This document shows positions 23,601 to 32,185 of a DNA stretch of 64,000 nt, piece by piece. The stretch is from Azadirachta indica (taxonomy: Eukaryota > Streptophyta > Magnoliopsida > Sapindales > Meliaceae): NCBI GenBank assembly GCA_022749755.1, contig CM040442.1:5802457-5866456 (forward strand). The letters run 5' to 3'. The notes below the pieces were generated by a model, which was given only the letters and a program-made list of their open reading frames with translations, searched no databases and had not been told where the DNA came from. Each line of letters starts with the position of its first letter. The stretch's first letter is position 1. The position numbers and the translations under genes were made by a program.

Positions 23601-24815
23601 CAAGGATGCATGTGCTGACCGTTTGATTTGGAAATGTTCAACAGATGGCAACCTTTCCTTTAAAGATAGCTATAATTTTCTTAGAGTGCATCATGATCAA
23701 CAAGCTTGGTCTTCTTTGGTATGGAAATCCTTCATTCCCCGTAAATTCTCTTTCCTTGTCTGACGTTTACTTCATAATCGGTTGCCTACTGATGATGTCT
23801 TGCATTGCCGTGGGGTTTGCTTGATCTCTTGTTGCTCTTTATGTCCTTTTCCATCTCATACAGAATTGGCGGACCACTTGTTTGTTGTTTGCTCTTTTGC
23901 TACGGAATTGTGGCATTGGCTTGGCTCTCTTTTTCGACTTCATGTGCCTGTTTTACATTCAATCATGGATCTATGGAATTTTATTACTAATTGCAACTTT
24001 AGTCCTCAGCTATTTAACTTATGGCTTATGGCTGCTTACCATCTCATTTACCACTTGTGAAAAGCTAGAAACAAGCTTTGTTTTGAAAATTCTACCACTC
24101 CTATGTCTCGTATCCGGGTCGATATTTCTACTCACATTCGATATTTTGCCAAATTCTGCTCATGTTTTGTACATTTTGGAAAAGATCGAGATATTTTGAA
24201 TGCTTTGGGGGTTCCATGGTCTCTAGGCAAGGCTCCTAAAGTTTACATTTTGCATTGGCTTCGCCATCCCCCTTCTTGGGTCAAAGCTAATTTAGATGGG
24301 CTGGCTAAAGGAAATCCTAGGGAGGCTGCGTGTGGTGGTGTCTTTCGGGACCACTCAGGATCATTTTTGGGTGGGTTCAGCATTTATCTCTGTCATGCTA
24401 CGGCTTTTTTGCTGAATTGAGGGCTGTTATATTAGTTGTGGATCTAGCTTATGAAAAAGATTGGCACAATTTATGGTTAGAATCTGATTCCATGGTGGTG
24501 ATCCACAATTTGGCTAACTCTTATCTGCCTCCCCCATGGCCGCTTCGCAATCGCTGGTTCAATTGCAAACTTTTACTTTCTAAAATAAATTTTCGCTTCA
24601 CCCATACTTATCGGGAAAACAACAGTGTAGCTAATCACTTGGCAAAATTGGGACTTAATTTTCCTTCCCTTCATTGGTGGGACACTCCTCTCGTTGCTTG
24701 CTTTCAAAGGATCATTGTGGTTTTCCTAATTATAGGTTCTATTGACAACGATCCTTCGGTACTCTTTGGTCTTCCTTCCGAAGCACTGACAACACTTTGG
24801 CTCCTTGGTCAATAA
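20631..24815 (+). pseudogene. LINE ORF2 (endonuclease, reverse transcriptase, RNase H), inactivated
   Basis: Start MKLLYWNIRG is the usual plant L1 ORF2 start. Endonuclease 20631-21170 has E37-type and GNFNA motifs; the canonical GDFN Asp is Asn here. The reverse transcriptase spans about 21920-22990, with APGADGFPG, motif A KLDITKAFNS, RQGDPLSP and the catalytic YADD (near 22694). A zf-RVT-like Cys/His region lies near 23800-23920. RNase H (24280-24690) has NLDG, AELRA and ESDS, with final Asp changed to Asn (VANHLA). Defects: in-frame stops at 21171 (for Trp), 22295, 22984, 23170, 23761 and 24058 (the last four for Trp); frameshifts near 21455, at the T-run near 22575 and near 24400. It cannot encode an active polyprotein. 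Confidence 0.88.
24534..24690 (+). repeat. RNase H C-terminal segment, first copy
   Basis: Encodes PPPWPLRNRWFNCKLL.. and YRENNSVANHLAKLGL. Paired with the second copy at 24801-24945. Confidence 0.75.
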
Positions 24816-24945
24816 GAAATTGCTGGTTCAACTATAGGCTCCTAATCACAATATTCGTTTCAACTTACCGTGAGAACAACAGCTTAGCTGATAGTTTGAC
24901 AAATCTGGGACTTCTATATGCTTGGATCTTCCGTTGGGAGCTGTT
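24801..24945 (+). repeat. RNase H C-terminal segment, second copy
   Basis: In another frame this encodes APWSIRNCWFNYRLL and YRENNSLADSLTNLGL, clearly the same domain end as 24534-24690 but diverged and shorter. This copy keeps the Asp (ADSL) that is Asn in the first copy. Confidence 0.75.
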
Positions 24946-25345
24946 GTTTCTGCTGGTTTGGCTGCTGGGATCTGCTGTTTGGTTTGCTGCTGATGCTGCT
25001 GCTGTGCGGGATTTGTTTGCTGCTGCTTGGAGTCTCTGTTTTTGTGCTCCTGCGGCTCTGGCCTTTGTCTTGTTATGCAGCTGTTTGGATCTCTGCTGTA
25101 ACTAGATTTGTTTGCTGGTTTTTGGTTTGTTGATGCTGCTTCTGGTTGCTTTTCTACTTGCTGCCAACTATGCTGTTGCTGCCTTCCTGCTGCACACTAT
25201 TTCTGCTGTTGTTTTGCTATGGCTGTCTAGTTTTCGGTTACTGTTTTCATGCTAAAGCTTGTTGCTATTTCTGCTGCCAATTGCTATTTTCTTTTCACAT
25301 CTTCTTGTTTAATACTCTTTTATTTATTAATGGTATTTCTCTCTA
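24946..25345 (+). other. CTG-rich LINE 3' UTR
   Basis: Low-complexity sequence dominated by TGCTG and GTTTG words; it gives open but meaningless Cys/Leu-rich frames. It ends in an AAGAATTAATTCTTAG palindrome (25345-25360) before the A-rich LINE tail. Confidence 0.7.
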
Positions 25346-25381
25346 AGAATTAATTCTTAGAGATAATTTATAAAATTAAAA

Positions 25382-25398
25382 AAAATTGTATTAGTCAG
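25382..25398. repeat. LINE target-site duplication, right copy
   Basis: AAAATTGTATTAGTCAG, identical to 18574-18590. After it the array spacer and the CNL C 3' flank resume. Confidence 0.95.
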
Positions 25399-25449
25399 TT
25401 CTATGCACCAAATGATACATCTTAAACAGCTGAGAAATCATCTGAATAG

Positions 25450-25455
25450 TTTATT
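25450..25455 (-). terminator. Probable poly(A) signal of CNL C
   Basis: AATAAA on the minus strand about 100 bases after the C stop, in the same conserved block as at 4790-4795 for CNL A. The LINE 3' end lies only about 70 bases further on. Confidence 0.55.
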
Positions 25456-25553
25456 AATTGTAAACTAACAACATTACATTACAAATAAATAATAATACAA
25501 CAAGTGAAACAAAATAAGCACCAAAAAAAGAGAAGAATGGTCCATCAAAAACC

Positions 25554-28106
25554 TTATTCGAAAAGGAAGAATTGTTCTTCTTGAGAGTAATTTACTGGCT
25601 TTGACCGTTTTCTTACTAGTTCATGGGACTCGTGGAAACAAGGAAGATAAGCACTATGAGTTGCTTCATCATCCCATTGTAGCTCTTTCCACCACCTTTC
25701 CTCTCCCCAGATAGTGAATTTACGCCCCGATGCGCTGTTGCAATCAAGTGGAAGCTTTTTAAGCTCTTGGCATTCCATTACAACCAATTCTTTCAGACGT
25801 GGGAAGGGCAATGGGTTTGAGTAGATGCTCTTCAAATTTTCTAAATGTCGTAAGCGAAGAAATTGAAGTCTTTCAAACGGGATTAGATTTTCCACCGTTT
25901 CAGCTGGAATTTCGTCTATTTTGATTATTTCTTCCATACTCTGGCATCCTTTTATCTGAACTTTCTTGAGATTTTGAGCGAAAATAAGCCATGTCACATG
26001 CTTCAATTCTGAGCAAAGGCTTATATCAACGTCTTGGAGGCTATGGAAACGATGAGTTTCTCGGATGCTTTTCACTTCCCCTGTATGCTCGATCTTCAAC
26101 TCTTTCAAATCTTTACAATTCCACAAGTGAAGTATTTCCAGACGCGGTAAACTTGCTGGAGACGAAACACTGAGTGACTTTGCATCCTTTAATTTTGAAA
26201 GGAATAGAGATCGAGTACTGCTCTGTAGTATAGGGGAGTTCAGGAATTCTTGGAGAGCATGCAAACCTTTTAATGTGATGGTCAATACATTTATATGTTT
26301 CAAACAGAGCAATTCTCCTACCAAAGCTTCACCATTTCCAAAAAGAATGCTATCTTCCTTTTGTTCGGTCGAACCACATCGAAACATTCTCAATACCCGT
26401 AACATCGTTAAATTAGAGATCACTTTCGGTGGAATTCTACGGACATTAGTAGTACGCTCCAACTTCAAGCATTTAAGATTAACTAGGCACTTCAACTCTA
26501 CTGGCAGCACATGTATATTGCTATCTGATAGATCAAGATGCTGCAGAGAGACCAAATTAGAAATTGGTAATGCTGAAGGCCATGTATTTAATACTACATC
26601 TAAAACTCTAAGAGAAGTCATGTACTGGAAGAAATCACTTTCAATCAGATCTATATGTTGGCCACGAAGAAATAAAGTCCGAAGATTGGGACATGTAGGA
26701 GACCCTAATAAATTCCCAATTTTGTTATTCATCAGTGACATCCTTGTAACATCTTTCCACATTCCAATTTCTGGTGCTTCGGTTATTCCGACACCTGCAA
26801 GAACCAGAAACTTTTCCTTCTCCTTCTCATAATCAATAGTAGACGCAATCCACAGAGCCATATCTCGAATTACATCATGCATTCTTACATAACCATCTTC
26901 TTCTTCCACCAACAGACTTGCATGACTAAGAGTACCAATAATGGAGTATCCTTGATTTCGAGCTCCAATTCCATCATATTCATCTAAAATTTCCTCACAT
27001 ATCCAACAATCTATCAAGTCTTCTGTATTAATTCTATAATCTTCCGGAAATAAACTACAATACAAAAGACAAAATCTAGCTGTGTCGCTTGGCAAAAAGT
27101 CGTAGCTGAATTTTAAGCGAGAATATACCCTTGTTTGCATACCTGAAAATTTAGAGGCTGAACTCTTTAAGACCTCAATCGCATGTTCCCATTCTTGATG
27201 TGTCTTCTTGCAGGCCATCGCGCGACCAACAACAATTAGAGCAAGCGGCAAACCAGCACATTCTCTGGCCACAGTTTCAGCTAGTTCAGGGATATTAGGA
27301 TGACTGTCAAGAATTTCTTTTCCGACTTTGTCCTCAAATAATTTCCAAGCATCCTCGTATCTCAAGCACTCCACTTTGAAACTTTTGTGAGCATCCATGT
27401 TCCCGCAAATCTCAAACTCGCGAGTTGTGAAAATTAGCTTTGATGCAGTGCTTGTTCGCCTTGGAAGTGGTAAACCCACTGTAGTTAAATCAACAGGCTC
27501 CCATATATCATCCAACAGTAATACAAATTTTTTTTTGCTCAAGATCTTGAAAATTTCCTGAGCTTTCTCTAGCAGACTTTTACTCTTCCAAGACTCGTTG
27601 AACAAACCAATCTTTTTGGCAATACTCTCTTGAATCTTTTCAAGTTCCAAGTCCTTAGACACCACCGCCCAAATGACAAAATCAAAATTATTTGGGAAGT
27701 CAAGGAACTTATTGTTAATTAGGGTTAAAAGGGTAGTTTTACCCACCCCTCCCATACCGTATATGCCAATAATTCCAGCTTTTTCTTCTTTGAGGCATCT
27801 CCAAACCTTGTCAAATGTTGATTGCAGGCCTACTGTTGTTGGCGCAAGAGGTCTTTCATCGACTGGATTTTCTGGTATCGTTTGTGCCACCTCTCTGAAA
27901 TCTCCTTCACTTCTTAAATTCTGCACAACTCTCAGTGTTTTGAATACCTTTTCCCCGAACTTGTAGGTTAATGTGCAATGGTTGGAACAGAAGCCTCCAA
28001 GACAAAGCTGCTCAACTTGACCCCTTCCTCTTATAAGTTCTGTAGATTTAGCATCCACATCTTGCACTCTGGCAACCCAACCTTGCACTTGGTCTAGCCG
28101 TTTCAT
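25554..28106 (-). CDS. RPS5-like CC-NBS-LRR protein (CNL C), ancestral start codon lost
   Basis: The open frame runs on from 28298, but the ancestral ATG there is ATT, and the first in-frame ATG is at 28104-28106, giving 850 residues. That product lacks the first 64 residues: the MGN-x-C acylation motif and half the coiled coil. Numbering from this Met: P-loop GMGGVGKTT 117-125, kinase-2 LLLDDIW 196-202, RNBS-B FTTREFEICG, GLPLA 285-289, RNBS-D CLLYCSLFPED, MHDV 409-412, then LRRs. All NB-ARC motifs are intact. The C terminus differs from other copies: after LPCF it continues HESHELVRKRSKPVNYSQEE and ends at a TAA that lies in the 3' UTR of CNL A. It may be a truncated receptor, a gene using a non-AUG or upstream-exon start, or an early pseudogene. 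A and C are each other's closest long relatives in the window by eye. Confidence 0.8.
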   Translation of the reverse strand: MKRLDQVQGWVARVQDVDAKSTELIRGRGQVEQLCLGGFCSNHCTLTYKFGEKVFKTLRVVQNLRSEGDFREVAQTIPENPVDERPLAPTTVGLQSTFDKVWRCLKEEKAGIIGIYGMGGVGKTTLLTLINNKFLDFPNNFDFVIWAVVSKDLELEKIQESIAKKIGLFNESWKSKSLLEKAQEIFKILSKKKFVLLLDDIWEPVDLTTVGLPLPRRTSTASKLIFTTREFEICGNMDAHKSFKVECLRYEDAWKLFEDKVGKEILDSHPNIPELAETVARECAGLPLALIVVGRAMACKKTHQEWEHAIEVLKSSASKFSGMQTRVYSRLKFSYDFLPSDTARFCLLYCSLFPEDYRINTEDLIDCWICEEILDEYDGIGARNQGYSIIGTLSHASLLVEEEDGYVRMHDVIRDMALWIASTIDYEKEKEKFLVLAGVGITEAPEIGMWKDVTRMSLMNNKIGNLLGSPTCPNLRTLFLRGQHIDLIESDFFQYMTSLRVLDVVLNTWPSALPISNLVSLQHLDLSDSNIHVLPVELKCLVNLKCLKLERTTNVRRIPPKVISNLTMLRVLRMFRCGSTEQKEDSILFGNGEALVGELLCLKHINVLTITLKGLHALQEFLNSPILQSSTRSLFLSKLKDAKSLSVSSPASLPRLEILHLWNCKDLKELKIEHTGEVKSIRETHRFHSLQDVDISLCSELKHVTWLIFAQNLKKVQIKGCQSMEEIIKIDEIPAETVENLIPFERLQFLRLRHLENLKSIYSNPLPFPRLKELVVMECQELKKLPLDCNSASGRKFTIWGEERWWKELQWDDEATHSAYLPCFHESHELVRKRSKPVNYSQEEQFFLFE

Positions 28107-28295
28107 CCCTTGCTGTTCAGCAACTGTAACTTTGATCAGTACATCATTCCTGGCTTCAATTAGCTTTCCTAATTCTGTCTCCAAGTTATCAAGATTTTCT
28201 TGGAGCTGACATATATATCCTGCTTTTCTAACAGTGAAATCAAGGCAACGAGAAATGGCAGCGTCACATGAGAATGAGGGTGAACAAACGTTACC

Positions 28296-28298
28296 AAT
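28296..28298 (-). other. Ancestral start codon of CNL C, now ATT
   Basis: The minus strand reads ATTGGTAACGTTTGTTCA where CNL A, G and H read ATGGGTAAC or ATGGGCAAC. The 38 codons before 28184 remain open and conserved (IGNVCSPSFSCDAAISRCLD and onward), with no Met before codon 65. Confidence 0.9.
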
Positions 28299-28384
28299 AC
28301 TGATATCAAGAAATGGGAAATTTGTGTGATAAGTACAATAGAAAAGATTATGCTACTCGATCGTGTTGGCGAGAAGAAAGTTTG

Positions 28385-28465
28385 TAGGTGAGGAAGACAG
28401 TGTATGTATGTTTCTTGGACTGCAATTAATGCCTTTTATTTTATCAGGTCGTGATGAGAGATTTT
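28385..28465 (-). promoter_or_regulatory. Conserved leader/promoter block of CNL C
   Basis: On the minus strand CTGATAAAATAAAAGGC is followed by ATTGCAGTCCAAGAAACATA, matching the CNL A block at 7714-7760 and CNL B at 15305-15355. The upstream TATATAAATATA of A is replaced by TTTAAGTTTAAAATC. Confidence 0.35.
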
Positions 28466-28469
28466 AAAC

Positions 28470-31400
28470 TTAAAAATAAATTAAATTAAAATTCAATAAA
28501 ATTACTTGTGCATCACGATGACCTTTCTTTGTCTTTCGCGTTCACACATGCAAAGAACAAAGAGAACAATTTCAAAAGCAAAAGGATTATTAATTAATTA
28601 ACGTCTAACTCTCTTGGCCCCGCGACATTTGTACTAATTAAAAGAACTAAACCTATTCCAGATATATTATTTATTTTGCAGGATGACTTTATATTTAAAG
28701 TTATTTTATCTAGAACTTTTTGAAAACACTAACATATAATAAGGACCCACAGTCATGATAGAATTAAGTATGAATGGCCTGACAGCTTCGTGGAATATTT
28801 ACCTATATAATGTAAACAAAATGATTGATGGACAATTACAGTTGGTTGGTTCACATACGGAAAGTAGAAGCATTAATAAAGTCTTACTCGTTTGAATACT
28901 CACTTGTGCTAAAAAGAATCCTGCATCCGCTAGATTTTAGCTTTTCTAGGATACATGATTCTACACTGTTTCAAAATTTTTGAAATACGGTCAAATGATA
29001 GCTGTAAAACATCAATACCATTTTCTTAAATTGTATTCTAATTTTTATTTTAATAAAAACGCGATTTTCATCAATTCAATAGTGAAATGGAGCAATTCAT
29101 TATTTAATTGAAAATAATGGAAAATAATTTTTATTTAAATAAAAACGCAAATTAGGCTTAGAAAATAATGGAAAGAATAGCGTTTCACACAGGGAAAAAA
29201 AAAAAAAAAGCCAACAATGAATTAGCTAGGGGAAAGGAATAATAACTGCCGATTTTCTTAATTCCCCATTTGTCTTCAATACAAAGCATTTATTCCCCTT
29301 AATAGATTTCTTGGCTAAAAGTCAAGTAATTTTCCAAAACTACCTTCTTCCGATTGGAGCTTCCAATTGTCGGATGCCATATACATACCATTAGAACAGG
29401 AGACCACAGTTACTTTGAAGGGTTACATAAACATCTTTCAATATAAATAGCTCCTATAAATAGTGCATTTTTTTATCGGGAACCTTTGATGCATTAATTT
29501 ATTATAAGATTATATATTAAATGATTCATATCAATATGTAAGCAAGATGTCATTTCGAGTAAACATCAGAAAAATGTTAAAATATAATTCCTTGACAATT
29601 TTGATACTATGTAGTCAATTCATGAATCATTTAGAATCTTGTTTAAAAGTTGAATTTGATAACGTGAGAAAATTTATCTACAGAAATATTAATAATTTTT
29701 AAAAGAGGAAATGTTAATTAGGTGTCTTGGAATTATATATATATAATATATAGGCTTTATTTCTTTTTTGCTTTCTATTTTCAATCAGCTTTCTGCCTCT
29801 TTCATAAACATTGCTTTTTTTTTTTAATATATCTTCTCTCTATTTTTGATAGAAAAGAATATCTTTTATCAACTCCGTCCTTAGCCATGTTGCAATTTCA
29901 TATAAATATGACTTTTGTGCTTCCACAATAATTGAAACAAAACAAAAATAAAAAGTAAAAAAATACGACTTTTCTAAAGTGAGAACTTTAATAATTTCTA
30001 GATCTTTCATTTCTCTTTAGTCAACCTCATAATAATTTCTTGTGATGTGTATTGTGTATTTGATTATCTCATAACACGTAACACGTTTCAGTATAGTTTA
30101 AATTGTGATCTCTCCAAATTTTTTGGTTGATCTTTCACAGACGGAAAATAAAACAACTGAGTAATGAATTAGACGGAAACGAAAATAGCGTCCATTTTCA
30201 ATTCCCCACTTGTCTTTTGTACAAAACACTTATCCCACTTAACTGATCCCGAAGAACTTTGGATTTTTTGGATTTAATAGATATTTCAATCATCAAAATA
30301 TAAATAAATGATTTTGTAATGAAATGCTAAGACTGTCTTTAAGAAAAAATTTTGTCTCCTCAGAAAAATTTGAAGTTTATAGGTAGGTATATTATCATTT
30401 TAGCTCCTTACATTATTTTTTAATACTTTAATCCTTGCAAATTTTGAATTACTTCATTTTAACCCCCTAGGCAATTAATCTTATAAAATCCGCTCCTACT
30501 CTAGAGAAATGTTTTGGTGCAAATAAGGCTTCGTAACATCCTAACTTTCAGAATATAATAAAGATATCAACGATATTCGTTATCATATATACATATATAA
30601 TTGTCTATTAAATAATAATTTATAACTAAAATTATAAATAAATTAATGAATATTAGTTTCAGTATTTATAATATTTATAATGATAAATTAATAACAATAT
30701 TGTGTATTTTGAAATATACAAAACGTCACATAACCTTTTGCATATTGACACTTCAATAAGCAGCTGCCACATACCGTAACAGTCTTTCAATGTAGCTCCT
30801 ATTAATTAGTGTATTTTTTATGGGTGTCGTACCATAAAATTATTAAAGACATGTGACAAAGTCTCAGAACGTGTTACATGGAATGTCAACAAAAGAAAGA
30901 ATCTGAAAAAGGAGATATGATATAGCAAAATAATTTCAGGTGACGTGGTTTCTATTACATCGGCATGATGATGAGGCGAGACTATCTATTCATAGACTAA
31001 TTATTTCAAAATTTAAAATAAAGAATAAAGAAAGCAGAGAGAAAGAGTAATTCATTTAAATAAATTTAGTAATTTTTAAGATATTCAAATTTTTAATTTG
31101 AAAGTTGTTAATCACATGTGAGCTTGGATACTCCCGCTACATTATCATACTAACATCGTAGAACCATCCCACCTAAAACATTCTCTCCCATGTAATTACA
31201 TTACTTGTTATAATTTTAAAAATTATTTTATTATATAAATAAAATAAATCTATCATATATCACATTGAAATTTATGATATTATCTTTTTTCCCTTGTATT
31301 CATTCAAGTCACAACTTCTAAATTTAAAGAAGGTTAAACTTTTTGTTTTTATCTATACCCGATATTTCTTAAATGTTTCTTTACATAAAGACATCTACGA

Positions 31401-32180
31401 ACAATTTAACACATTGTAAATTTAACATTATCTTTAATAAAACATTATAAATTTAACACAGAACTTATTTACTTGTGTTCTTAAAATCTTTCCATATCAT
31501 ATTTTTTCTTCCTTCATTTTCAAAATATTATATAAATTAAGAAATATATCTAAAAATTTTAATGAAGAATAAAAAAAATGCTAGAAGCATTTTAGTACAT
31601 TAGTTTATCTCGTTCTGACAATTTAATTTAAAATTTTTGTTTGTAAAATATTTTAAAATAAAAAAACAAAACAATTTTTTTAATTTAACGTTTTATTCTC
31701 CAATAATACGTTATAATTAGTGAAGACTAAATTATTGACTATGAGAAAATGATATTTTGCCTGTCATTTTAGTTTCTAGTAAATAATAATATATGTTTAA
31801 TAGTGGTGGCTTATATTTAATTTTAAAAGTAAAGTTAAAAAAAGTGTTTAGTAAATTTTAATTTTAGTGAGACTGCTATTTATCTTAAATAATATTTAAC
31901 CTTATATGTTCTCAAATTATTGTATTCCATGCCATGTTGCTGGGGTGAGAAAATAGTACTATAAGCCATGAGCCAACATATATCCAAACAACCCGAAACT
32001 AATTAAATGGTTTGGTTTGGATTTATGAAGTATTTGGGTTGGATTGGATTTAAATTGTTCAACTCGTTTAAAATTTGGGTTGGATTAGATTGGGTTCCCT
32101 TAGATTTTTCCAACTCATTACGCAATTTAATCCATAAAAATATATCTTTATTTATTTATTTTTTAATTTTTTGGTTCTTG
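28470..32180. other. Intergenic spacer upstream of CNL C and downstream of CNL D
   Basis: No gene supported. 28470-30830 matches the spacer upstream of CNL B. 30840-32000 is AT-rich with no match I can see in the window. Near 32000-32100 GGGTTGGATTGG-type words are repeated, of a kind often seen in plant repeats, but I cannot set boundaries. Confidence 0.5.
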
Positions 32181-32185
32181 GTATT

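Larger units (their letters stand above)
18591..25381 (+). mobile_element. Full-length plant L1-type LINE retrotransposon (inactivated)
   Basis: About 6.8 kb between perfect 17-bp target-site duplications. Order: 5' UTR of about 215 bases, ORF1, ORF2, CTG-rich 3' UTR, and an A-rich end (AAATTAAAAAAA). The domain set (CCHC knuckle; endonuclease; reverse transcriptase with YADD; zf-RVT; RNase H) identifies the plant L1 lineage that carries RNase H. It inserted into the spacer just downstream of CNL C and is convergent with it. The perfect duplication suggests a fairly recent insertion, yet both ORFs are broken. Its reverse transcriptase activity would have been needed for target-primed reverse transcription; now it could move only with help from another copy, if at all. 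Confidence 0.93.

Noticed and set aside
24797..25346. Open frames with Leu/Cys-rich membrane-like proteins
   Set aside because: They come from CTG-rich low-complexity LINE 3' UTR and a duplicated RNase H piece, in inconsistent frames.
18591..25381. Endogenous pararetrovirus or LTR retrotransposon interpretation of the reverse transcriptase region
   Set aside because: No LTRs, protease or integrase; the endonuclease-RT-RNase H order, A-rich end and 17-bp target duplication identify a LINE.
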